Shown here: one piece after another, positions 1 to 5,651 of the stretch
How the letters are laid out: each line of letters begins with the position of its first letter
Numbering within the stretch: position 1 is the first letter of the stretch
Assembly: GCA_041691015.1 (NCBI GenBank)
Contig: JBEPVN010000093.1
Coordinates: 1-8,480, forward strand
Source of the DNA: JBBSJT01 sp041691015
GTDB taxonomy: Bacteria; Chlamydiota; Chlamydiia; Chlamydiales; Parachlamydiaceae
Reading direction: 5' to 3'
DNA: 8,480 nt
The notes under the pieces: generated by a model
Database searches by the model: none
Told to the model about the DNA's origin: nothing
Seen by the model: only the letters and a program-made list of their open reading frames with translations
Made by a program: the position numbers and the translations under genes

Positions 1-323
1 GAGGGTAAAAATTAAAAGATTTTAACACGGAAATCGGCATTTCGTGCCACCCCAGGCCAGGGCTAACACATGTTGGTCTTTTCGGACCTTAGGACGCTAC
101 TCAAGGTCCGACAAGACCAACATGTGTTAGCCCTGGCCGTGAGGCCTGGGGTTAAGTTCACAGTCCTAAAGTCCTGAAAGGACGACATAAAATAAAAAGT
201 TAATTCCCTATAGAGGGGACAACAGGAACTGTCTCGCTTTGCGTTGAAAAAAAAAGCTTACACCATTTTAGCTTGCACTTCTCTTTGCTTTTTATTAGGG
301 TAATAAAAAAGAAAAAGGTATTT
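1..323. other. Gene-free left end and leader of the DUF952 gene
   Basis: No coding region is supported here. Besides the long palindrome there are two small hairpins. In one, 26-34 pairs with 39-46 with a one-base bulge. In the other, GTCCT (171-175) pairs with AGGAC (179-183) around a GAA loop. The GTCCT/AGGAC unit sits right after the large palindrome and may belong to the same repeat. A promoter for the downstream lipoprotein should lie in about 230-310. Candidates are TTGAAA (244-249) with a poor -10, and TTGCAC (274-279) followed 17 bases later by TAGGGT; neither is convincing. AAAAAGG before 324 gives the ribosome site. Confidence 0.5.
49..152. repeat. Long GC-rich intergenic palindrome
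   Basis: Seen directly: bases 55-80 are perfectly complementary to 113-138 (26 bp). The hairpin continues inward, with 82-90 pairing with 103-111 after one mismatch (81/112), and closes on a 12-nt loop (91-102). Outward, 49-56 can pair with 145-152 if a short stretch around 139-144 bulges out. The palindrome is far richer in G and C than its surroundings. It lies upstream of the DUF952 lipoprotein gene and encodes no protein. It may be a REP/MITE-like mobile palindrome, or act as a strong RNA stem that blocks read-through. It has no poly-T tract directly after it, so it is not a standard terminator. No transposase is visible in the window. Confidence 0.85.
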
Positions 324-728
324 ATGAAAAACATTTTTATTTTTTTGCTCATTATTTTACTTGAGTCTTGTACAGATACAACAAAAAAATATGAGGATCA
401 TATGGCAAAGGAAAATTCAGCTGAAGGATTTTTGTATAAAATTGTTTCTATTGACGACTGGAATAAAAGTAAGCTCGTAAATTATGTTGTAAAGTCTGAA
501 ATGGATAAGGAGTTTATTCATCTTGCAACAAAAGAGCAGCTTCAGGCTATTGCCAGCAAATTTTGGACTAGTCAGGAATACATTATTTTAGAGTTGGATA
601 TCAAAAAAATTAATGGACGCTTGGTACAAGAGAGAAATCCTGGAGGGACAACACTTTACTATCATCTCTACGAAGGAAATATCCCTCTTGATGCTGTTAC
701 AGGATTTTCTTTAGTGCAACAAAAATGA
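324..728 (+). CDS. DUF952-family putative lipoprotein
   Basis: This 134-residue protein begins with a hydrophobic segment (residues 3-13) ending in LLESC, which reads as a lipobox with Cys16, although Glu at -2 is unusual. A lipid-anchored envelope location is therefore likely. The rest matches the DUF952 pattern: LYKIVSIDDW (37-46), FIHLATKEQ (64-72; the FIH and EQ positions are family hallmarks) and YYHLYEGNIPLDAV (112-125). The family has no settled function; an ADP-ribosyltransferase-like fold has been proposed, and I mention it only as background. I chose the ATG at 324 because AAAAAGG precedes it and because it puts the signal segment at the N-terminus. A TTG at 273 in the same frame would add 17 basic and hydrophobic residues with no good ribosome site. 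The stop codon lies inside the terminator hairpin. Confidence 0.8.
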   Translation: MKNIFIFLLIILLESCTDTTKKYEDHMAKENSAEGFLYKIVSIDDWNKSKLVNYVVKSEMDKEFIHLATKEQLQAIASKFWTSQEYIILELDIKKINGRLVQERNPGGTTLYYHLYEGNIPLDAVTGFSLVQQK

Positions 729-767
729 TCCAAAGCTTATTCACTTTGGATCATTTTGTTGGTTTTT
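722..767. terminator. Bidirectional rho-independent terminator
   Basis: Bases 722-735 pair perfectly with 744-757 (14 bp, AAAATGATCCAAAG and its complement) around an 8-nt loop. T-rich DNA follows on the plus strand (753-769), and an A-run (721-725) gives a U-tract on the minus strand. The hairpin sits between convergent genes and contains the stop codon of the DUF952 gene. It can therefore end both that transcript and the TetR-rhodanese transcript. Confidence 0.88.
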
Positions 768-1193
768 TTACTTATGCTGTAGTGTCGGATAGCCTTTTTT
801 GGACCACTCCACCAAGCCGCCATGAAATTCAAAAACATTTGTATATCCAAGGGCAACGAGCTTATCATATAACCATCCGCCAGCCGGGCATCCTGTACTG
901 TAGCAGTAAACTACAATAAGGCTATGTTTATCCGGCAAAGTGGAGGTGATTTTATCATTTTCGGCATCTGCCGGTATCCACAACGCACTCGGGAGAACTT
1001 TACCGTCAAAGTACGTTTTAGTGCGCGCATCTACAACGATCATCGGAATTTTATCGTCATACATGCCTTTTAATTTATCCGCGCTAATCTCTTTGCGTTG
1101 TACAGCCTCACTGACTGTAGATACAGTTTCAGTTGCAGCTGATGCAATTGAGGCTGTCGCTAAAAAAATTGCGAGTGCTATATTTTTAATCAT
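768..1193 (-). CDS. Exported rhodanese-domain protein
   Basis: The 141-residue protein has a clear Sec signal peptide (MIKNIALAIFLATASIASA, cleavage after A17-S18-A19) and one rhodanese domain. Domain marks are the VVDAR segment (53-57), the strand VVYC (94-97) with the putative catalytic Cys97, and the C-terminal GGLVEW (125-130). The active loop reads C-Y-S-T-G-C-P-A instead of the usual CxxGxR, so the loop Arg is replaced by Cys102. Family knowledge suggests sulfur or thiol transfer, but the second Cys could instead support redox chemistry in the periplasm. I chose ATG 1193 because AAAGGA precedes it at good spacing. A TTG at 1226 would overlap the upstream gene and hide the signal peptide. 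It follows the TetR gene by 20 bases and is very likely co-transcribed with it. Confidence 0.88.
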   Translation of the reverse strand: MIKNIALAIFLATASIASAATETVSTVSEAVQRKEISADKLKGMYDDKIPMIVVDARTKTYFDGKVLPSALWIPADAENDKITSTLPDKHSLIVVYCYSTGCPAGGWLYDKLVALGYTNVFEFHGGLVEWSKKGYPTLQHK

Positions 1194-1213
1194 ACTATTT
1201 CCTTTTGTTATTT

Positions 1214-1810
1214 TTATTTTTTCCAACCTCTCAACAAAACATTCAAAATATTTTTTGTCATGTCTTGGGCTCTAATTTTTCCATCTTTTGATATTTCTGT
1301 ATTCATAAGAGTAGAGACTCCTATGAAAATGCAACGGATAATGTCCAATGCTGCGACAATATCATCTTCAGTTATAATGTATGGGCTTTTTAAATTTATT
1401 AATGCGTTAATAAATAATTTTTCAATCTTTAAAAATTCTTCAGGAATATTAAAGCGCTGAGGCCCAAAGCAGACATAAGTAAGCAGACTATCTGAGTTCT
1501 TGTGCAACCTATGAAATTCCATAGATTTTGATATCAAATCTATGAGATGCTGCTCACTATCCATACTTTCTTCTAACGTTTGTAAAAAAGCCAATTGTTT
1601 TTCACAGCTTATCTTACAAAGAGCCTCGCAAAGCTCATCCTTACTCGAAAAAAACTCATAAATTTTAGATTGGCTGTATTCAATATGATTCCCTATTGCT
1701 CGCATTGTCAGTCCATCCAAACCATTTTTCATTAAAATTTGATCAGCATTTGACAAAATCAACTGCCTCAAATTTTCCTTTTCACGAATCTTTCTCTCCT
1801 TAATCCCCAT
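1214..1810 (-). CDS. TetR-family transcriptional regulator (rhodanese operon)
   Basis: The 198-residue length is typical of TetR proteins. The N-terminal DNA-binding domain covers about residues 15-62, with the helix-turn-helix around LTMRAIGNHIEYSQSKIYEFF (34-54) and the SKDEL segment (56-60) that usually follows it. The C-terminal part (about 85-198) is the divergent ligand-binding and dimer domain. Its tail VLLRGWKK resembles that of WHG-type TetR proteins, but the ligand cannot be predicted. The ATG has GAGG 7 bases upstream. The gene is first in an operon with the exported rhodanese. A palindromic operator lies in its own promoter, so autorepression and shared control of the rhodanese are likely. 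Confidence 0.9.
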   Translation of the reverse strand: MGIKERKIREKENLRQLILSNADQILMKNGLDGLTMRAIGNHIEYSQSKIYEFFSSKDELCEALCKISCEKQLAFLQTLEESMDSEQHLIDLISKSMEFHRLHKNSDSLLTYVCFGPQRFNIPEEFLKIEKLFINALINLKSPYIITEDDIVAALDIIRCIFIGVSTLMNTEISKDGKIRAQDMTKNILNVLLRGWKK

Positions 1811-1833
1811 TATAAACCTCGAACGTTGATCTA

Positions 1834-1863
1834 AATATAGAACACTGTTCTAATTTAAATCAA
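1834..1863 (-). promoter_or_regulatory. Promoter of the TetR-rhodanese operon with embedded operator
   Basis: Read on the minus strand, TTGATT (1858-1863) and TATATT (1834-1839) form -35 and -10 boxes with an 18-base spacer. A 15-bp palindrome, TAGAAC-ACT-GTTCTA (1838-1852), fills most of that spacer. This is the classic position for a repressor site. By position it should bind the TetR encoded immediately downstream. The boxes and palindrome are seen in the sequence; the pairing with this regulator is inferred. Confidence 0.7.
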
Positions 1864-1888
1864 GAATAAAATTTCTTATTTACATTAA

Positions 1889-2065
1889 GTGGTTTTGAAA
1901 TATCCAAATTATGTGGAAAAGGTAGGGGACGAAAAAAATCTTTTGAATTATTTACTAAAACTTGAAGAATTTAAGAAAAACCTTGCAGTACATATGCTTA
2001 CTGCCCAAGCCAAAAAAAGCCTTAAATATCATCTTGAAGATCGTGCAAGAGCTTTTAACTCTTAA
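1889..2065 (+). pseudogene. Small open frame, likely 3' remnant of a gene
   Basis: An uninterrupted 58-codon frame runs from GTG 1889 to TAA 2065. Its composition is protein-like and probably helical, with charged patterns such as LLKLEEFKKNL (22-32) and AKKSLKYHLEDRARAF (41-56). No Shine-Dalgarno site precedes the first GTG, and a stop lies directly upstream of it. The 3' end overlaps the end of the convergent HAD gene by 11 bases. I do not recognise the family. It could be the C-terminal stump of a lost gene or a real small protein started internally, but the missing start signal favours a remnant. Confidence 0.35.
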
Positions 2066-2738
2066 AATTCAAATTCCCCGTATAAAGAGCCTCTAGCAGT
2101 TCTTCACAATTGGATACGATCGGTTGCTTGAAAACTTCCATTTGATCCCGATACCAATCATTTTTGGTGTGGGATCCTGCAAGAAAAATGAAGACATCCA
2201 TCCCGGCCTTAATCGCAGCTTCAGTACCGGCTTTGCTATCTTCTATGACGATGCAATCTTTTGGCTCATAGCCCATTTGCTTTGCGGCAAATAAAAAAAG
2301 ATCGGGAGATGGTTTTGGTCTTGCCACTTGGTTAGAAGAAAAAATAGTGTGATCTGAAAAATATTTCGATTGATCCGTAATCCGTAGACAATTGTTAATG
2401 TGTTTTTTAGAGCTATTTGAAGCCACACACCGTTCAATATTTGCTTGATCCAGGAATTCCAAGACAGGCTGCATCAGGGATTTTAAATCATTTTCGTAAA
2501 GCTCATGCAATCTTGGGCTTTCCAATTCCCAATAATTTTCCGGGATTTTGATGGCGCATTCAGTAAAGATCATCTCTCTTGCGTCATGTTCGTTGACGCC
2601 TGTAAATTTTTTAACGCTTTCTTCGGTTGTGATGTTATAACCATAAGAACTTAAAGCTTCTGCAAAAATTTCACACGCTAGAAATTCAGAATCTGCTAAA
2701 ACACCGTCGCAATCAAATATGATTAATTTTTTATTCAT
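2055..2738 (-). CDS. HAD-superfamily phosphatase, YieH/CbbY-like subfamily IA
   Basis: The 227-residue protein carries all four HAD motifs. Motif I is DCDGVLADSE with nucleophile Asp9 and acid/base Asp11. Motif II is SNSS (107-110). Motif III Lys142 lies in RPKPSPD. Motif IV is EDSKAG (166-171). The alpha-helical cap lies between about 18 and 85. The overall pattern (DCDGxLxDSE, LFxFAAKQM, CIVIEDSKAG, AGMDVFIF) is close to Escherichia coli YieH, a phosphatase active on 6-phosphogluconate, and to beta-phosphoglucomutase-like enzymes. A sugar phosphate is therefore the likeliest substrate, but which one cannot be read from sequence. No signal peptide is present, so it is cytosolic. AGGA lies about 10 bases before the ATG. 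It follows the methyltransferase-like gene by 77 bases that contain an inverted repeat. Confidence 0.88.
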   Translation of the reverse strand: MNKKLIIFDCDGVLADSEFLACEIFAEALSSYGYNITTEESVKKFTGVNEHDAREMIFTECAIKIPENYWELESPRLHELYENDLKSLMQPVLEFLDQANIERCVASNSSKKHINNCLRITDQSKYFSDHTIFSSNQVARPKPSPDLFLFAAKQMGYEPKDCIVIEDSKAGTEAAIKAGMDVFIFLAGSHTKNDWYRDQMEVFKQPIVSNCEELLEALYTGNLNFKS

Positions 2739-2741
2739 GAT

Positions 2742-2804
2742 TTAAAATCCTATAGTTGAATAATACATAATAAATTATCTGATATTTTCAATAAAGGATT
2801 TTAA
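2742..2804. repeat. Inverted repeat around the HAD gene leader
   Basis: TTAAAATCCT (2742-2751) is the exact complement of AGGATTTTAA (2795-2804), 43 bases apart. Further pairing is possible inside (TTGAA near 2756 with TTCAA near 2787). The left arm contains the AGGA ribosome site of the HAD gene. A folded transcript could therefore hide that site, or the arms could be coincidence in AT-rich DNA. Confidence 0.45.
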
Positions 2805-2815
2805 TTTAAATTATT

Positions 2816-3496
2816 CTACAAGATTTTATCTACAATCACGATCTTAAAACATTTTGGCACAATACGGTGATCAATTGTTTCGAGGCCTTCGTTAATGATT
2901 TTCCATACATAGGATTGATTATACTCGATAATTGTTGTGTAGGCAAAATTTTCATCTAAGCTTTCACCAAATTCTTTAAAATGATGGAAGTCATCAATTA
3001 AAATGATTGTGCCGGGGCGTGTATATTTTTTAAATTTTGCGTACCATTCAGACCTCGCAACACCATGCGGGCCATCTACAATGACAAGATCAAAAACAGG
3101 AAGTTCCGGCAGCTTAATCGCTCTTATGACAGGGCTTAAAAGGCTGTAGTCAACTGCTGGTAAATTATAAAAATAAAAAAACACATTTTTGATATCTCTA
3201 AAAAATTTGGGATCATGTTCAAAAACATGATAATCATAAGTGATATTTTTGAGATCAAACAATTTTGTAAGTTCAACTGTGCTAGCGCCAGCGCCAAATT
3301 CCAGCACGGTCATTACGTCTTGATACTCGCAATATTTAAGAGCTAAATAAGCTTCTTCAGGAGCTAAAGACCAATTTCCCGGAAATGCTTTTGCATCTTC
3401 CAACGTAACGTTTTCAATGCTTTGATAAGATTCTGCTGATTGGTAGGGGAAAATCATAATAAGAGAAAATAAGATGATATGTGAAAATTTAGCCAT
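2816..3496 (-). CDS. Exported class I SAM-methyltransferase-like protein
   Basis: The protein has 226 residues. Residues 1-22 form a signal peptide (MAKF, then a hydrophobic run IILFSLIMIF, then QSAES). A Rossmann-type methyltransferase fold follows. Motif I is VLEFGAGAST (64-73), an acidic post-beta2 residue lies in VFEHD (91-95), DLVIVDGPHG (136-145) is the beta4 region, and IILIDDF (164-170) is beta5. These fit a SAM-dependent methyltransferase of the class that includes FkbM and similar small-molecule or sugar methylases; the substrate is unknown. SAM is normally cytosolic, so an exported methyltransferase is odd. The ATG is preceded by a modest GGA site. It lies 65 bases after TetR2 in the same direction, so it may share that transcript. 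Stop codon is TAG. Confidence 0.75.
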   Translation of the reverse strand: MAKFSHIILFSLIMIFPYQSAESYQSIENVTLEDAKAFPGNWSLAPEEAYLALKYCEYQDVMTVLEFGAGASTVELTKLFDLKNITYDYHVFEHDPKFFRDIKNVFFYFYNLPAVDYSLLSPVIRAIKLPELPVFDLVIVDGPHGVARSEWYAKFKKYTRPGTIILIDDFHHFKEFGESLDENFAYTTIIEYNQSYVWKIINEGLETIDHRIVPKCFKIVIVDKIL

Positions 3497-3561
3497 TGAA
3501 ATCCGTTTTGTGAAAATATTTATATTTTAAAAGATAGAATATCAATCTATAACTTTACAAG

Positions 3562-4170
3562 TTATTTTGCCCCAAAGAGCAATATAAAAGAATTTACCAT
3601 CATGGAAAGATAATCCTCTTTAAATTTTTTATTGTGGAGTTTATTTGAGAAATCTTCTGTAAAGCTGCCGGTAATGACACTTGTGATGAAAAGAATCATC
3701 ATATCTATATTAGCTTTTTTTTGTATCTCTCCAAGTTTTTGTAATCGTAAAAAGTTACCTTTCCAGTTGTCCGGTGAAAAAATAGTGCCGCCTGCAAGTT
3801 TATTTTTTGGAGATTCCAATTTTTGCCAGCCGATCATGCGAAGGACATTTGGGTGTTTCTCAAAAAAATCAAACCGATCATAAACGATCTGCTCAAAATA
3901 ATTTTTTAAGTTTTGATCGGTATCTATTTTTGGACTTATTCCTTCCATATGTTTTTCTACAAAATCATTTTTGACACTTTTCCATAGTTCTTCCTTGGAT
4001 TTGAAGTAATGGTAGATAAGACTTTGGTTAAGATCGGCTTTTTTTGCAATTTCGCTCATGGAAGTTCCTTCAAATCCATTTTTTATGAATAAATTAGAGG
4101 CAGCTTTTAGAATTGTATTTTTTGTTTTAGCTGCATTTTGAGTCCGTGTTGATTTATTTTTTTGTTCCAT
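3562..4170 (-). CDS. TetR-family transcriptional regulator (divergent from SnoaL-like gene)
   Basis: This 202-residue protein has a basic N-terminal tail (1-17) and a TetR DNA-binding domain at about 18-64. The helix-turn-helix includes TSMSEIAKKADLNQSLIYHYF (36-56), and KSKEEL (57-62) matches the family consensus closely. The C-terminal domain (about 75-202) is typical in size; its ligand is unknown. The start is well supported, with AAAAGGAA just upstream of the ATG. It is transcribed divergently from a SnoaL-like gene, and the 91-base gap holds two matching operator-like sites. The usual family logic is that this protein represses itself and the divergent gene until a small molecule binds. 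The methyltransferase-like and HAD genes follow in the same direction. Confidence 0.92.
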   Translation of the reverse strand: MEQKNKSTRTQNAAKTKNTILKAASNLFIKNGFEGTSMSEIAKKADLNQSLIYHYFKSKEELWKSVKNDFVEKHMEGISPKIDTDQNLKNYFEQIVYDRFDFFEKHPNVLRMIGWQKLESPKNKLAGGTIFSPDNWKGNFLRLQKLGEIQKKANIDMMILFITSVITGSFTEDFSNKLHNKKFKEDYLSMMVNSFILLFGAK

Positions 4171-4182
4171 CTATTCCTTTTC

Positions 4183-4233
4183 ATTGACTGATCGTTCAAT
4201 TAAATATATAATGTTGGTTGATTGATCGCTAAA
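4183..4233. promoter_or_regulatory. Two copies of a TetR-type operator
   Basis: Copy 1 (4184-4199) is TTGACTGATCGTTCAA. Extended by one base each side it is an imperfect palindrome, with ATTGA/TCAAT outer arms and a central GATC. Copy 2 (4218-4233), TTGATTGATCGCTAAA, matches it at 13 of 16 positions. Their centres are 34 bases apart, about three helical turns, so both could be bound on the same face. They bracket the -10 box and lie between the divergent TetR and SnoaL-like genes. Binding by the adjacent TetR is inferred from position and symmetry. Confidence 0.7.
4184..4212 (+). promoter_or_regulatory. Consensus-like sigma70 promoter for the SnoaL-like gene
   Basis: TTGACT (4184-4189) and a perfect TATAAT (4207-4212) are separated by exactly 17 bases. 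The start codon of the SnoaL-like gene is 50 bases downstream. The -35 box is part of the first operator copy. A repressor bound there, or at the second copy just after the -10 box, would block RNA polymerase. Confidence 0.8.
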
Positions 4234-4261
4234 CAAACAAAATAACATGAAAGGAGATTGC

Positions 4262-4681
4262 ATGTCTAATTTAATTTGCGAAACCGTACAAATTCCGGAT
4301 TTAAGTTTTGTAAAAAAACTTCTTGTGGATGTCATTGAAGATATGAAAGCTGATGAGAAAATATTTTCCCATTATTTTTCGTCTGATTACATGCAATATG
4401 TGGATGGTCACATCCTAAATTATACGGATTTTGTCCATCATATGCTGGCTCAAAAAGTAATATTAAAGTCTGCAAGGGTCACAATCGATCACTGTGTAAT
4501 TTCTAAAAGCAGTTTTTGCACAGTTCATAAAGTCGATGCCAGAAAAAAAAATGGGGAAAGCATTTTGATAAAAGTTATTGCTTATTTTGAAATGAAAAAT
4601 GGGAAAATCACTTTGTGCGATGAATTGACGTATTTGATTAATGGAGAAAAAGAGGATCAAAGTATAGGATCTGCAAGATAA
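4262..4681 (+). CDS. NTF2/SnoaL-like small protein
   Basis: This 139-residue cytosolic protein has the look of the SnoaL/NTF2-like cone fold. It starts with helices (about 14-38), continues through YFSSDYMQYVDGH (38-50) and a helix around TDFVHHMLAQK, and ends with beta strands ILIKVIAYFEMKNGKITLCDELTYLI (101-126). The F/Y-x-M-x-x-G-K-I-x-x-x-x-E pattern is typical of the last two strands. Members bind or isomerise small hydrophobic molecules, and many have no known reaction. I chose ATG 4262 because AAGGAG (4251-4256) lies 5 bases before it. The in-frame ATG at 4247 would include that site in the coding region. Expression is probably controlled by the divergent TetR. The convergent NAD(P)-binding gene ends 12 bases away and may be part of the same response. 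Confidence 0.72.
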   Translation: MSNLICETVQIPDLSFVKKLLVDVIEDMKADEKIFSHYFSSDYMQYVDGHILNYTDFVHHMLAQKVILKSARVTIDHCVISKSSFCTVHKVDARKKNGESILIKVIAYFEMKNGKITLCDELTYLINGEKEDQSIGSAR

Positions 4682-4693
4682 AGCATTGAAGGT

Positions 4694-5443
4694 TTAAGGA
4701 TTTTTTCTCTCATACCATTTTTCAAAATTGGTAGTGCCATGAATAAAATTGCCTTGAGGAAGAAGCTCAAGACCTTTTAACGCCACTCCAAAATAGCGAT
4801 TTTTGCTATCTGAAACTATCTTAAAGGGATTGTTTGTTTTTTCAAGATATTTTTCTGCAATTTCTGAAAATTTAAAACGTTCATTTCCTGCTATATCAAG
4901 CATACTATTAAGCGGTGTTTCCGAAATGATTCGAAGTAAGGCTGAAACAACATCGTCTGGCGCAATTGGTTGTATGTAGGCATCTGGAAGATGTACTGTT
5001 TGATTAATTGTTCCGGATTGAATAAAACTAGCTAAAAAATCGAAAAATTGCGTTGCTCTTAATATGGTGTAGGGAATACCGGATGTTTTGATCAGATTTT
5101 CCTGTGCCATTTTTGCCCTAAAATAGCCGCTATCTATAAGAAGATCGGTTCCAACAACTGACAGGGCAATATGATGTTTGACTCCTGCTTTTTTTTCAGC
5201 GACAAGGAGATTTTTTCCGGAAGTTTCGAAGAATTCTAAAACTGCCTTATCCTCAAAGTTAGGTGAATTTGATACATCCACTACAATATCAGTATTTTGA
5301 AGTGCCTCATCCAGCCCAAACCCTGTCAGGGTGTTTATTCCTCTAGATGGGGATGCCGGAATTACTTCTGTGCCCATCATTTGAAGTTTTTCTACAAGCT
5401 TTGATCCAATAAGGCCCGTTCCGCCAATGACAACGACTTTCAT
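4694..5443 (-). CDS. NmrA/atypical SDR-type NAD(P)-binding oxidoreductase-like protein
   Basis: The 249-residue protein opens with VVVIGGTGLIGSKLVEKL. GGTGLIG (7-13) is the glycine-rich dinucleotide-binding loop. DIVVDVSN (52-59) follows beta4. SVVG (95-98) and Y107-FRA-K111 provide a Ser and a YxxxK pair in the right order for a short-chain dehydrogenase active site. ILRATQFFDF (127-136) and PIAPDDVVSAL are typical of NmrA-like atypical SDRs. Such proteins either reduce quinones and related compounds or only sense NADP+, so the function stays open. It is cytosolic, with AAAGGA 6 bases before the ATG. It converges on the SnoaL-like gene with a 12-base gap and no clear terminator hairpin between them. 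TetR, SnoaL and NmrA neighbours often form detoxification or redox-response sets. Confidence 0.87.
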   Translation of the reverse strand: MKVVVIGGTGLIGSKLVEKLQMMGTEVIPASPSRGINTLTGFGLDEALQNTDIVVDVSNSPNFEDKAVLEFFETSGKNLLVAEKKAGVKHHIALSVVGTDLLIDSGYFRAKMAQENLIKTSGIPYTILRATQFFDFLASFIQSGTINQTVHLPDAYIQPIAPDDVVSALLRIISETPLNSMLDIAGNERFKFSEIAEKYLEKTNNPFKIVSDSKNRYFGVALKGLELLPQGNFIHGTTNFEKWYERKNP

Positions 5444-5651
5444 AATTTCCTTTCTCTGCTAATTTAGTATGGACTAGTTTAAGCTACATTTTAGTCTCAT
5501 TTTTTGCATTACAAAAAGATCAGCTAAGCAAATGCCAGCGTTGAAGATTACTATTATGCCTTTTTTCTCGTTTAGGACTTGAGCAAAAATTTGGAGAAAT
5601 TTTAGATTAATAAGTGATGTTTATTTTACAAGCATCCGGGGCTAGTGAGTT

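Noticed and set aside
49..152. CRISPR unit, tRNA or standard terminator
   Set aside because: There is one palindrome without spacer-repeat periodicity, no cloverleaf or CCA-type end, and no T-tract directly after the stem.
273..323. Longer N-terminus for the DUF952 lipoprotein from a TTG codon
   Set aside because: It has no ribosome site and would bury the lipoprotein signal; ATG 324 has a good site.
940..1275. Open frame of 111 residues on the plus strand
   Set aside because: It is a shadow lying over the rhodanese and the end of TetR1, which have clear domains and starts on the other strand.
3632..3883. Open frame of 83 residues on the plus strand
   Set aside because: It lies wholly inside TetR2 on the opposite strand and has no recognisable domain or ribosome site.
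4247..4261. Upstream ATG for the SnoaL-like gene
   Set aside because: The AAGGAG site lies between this ATG and the one at 4262, so it can only serve the latter.
5444..5651. Gene or RNA between the NmrA-like gene and the orotate phosphoribosyltransferase
   Set aside because: Only short open frames are present; the AAAATTT-GGAG-AAATTTT inverted repeat near 5587-5604 is all A and T in its arms and too weak to call.
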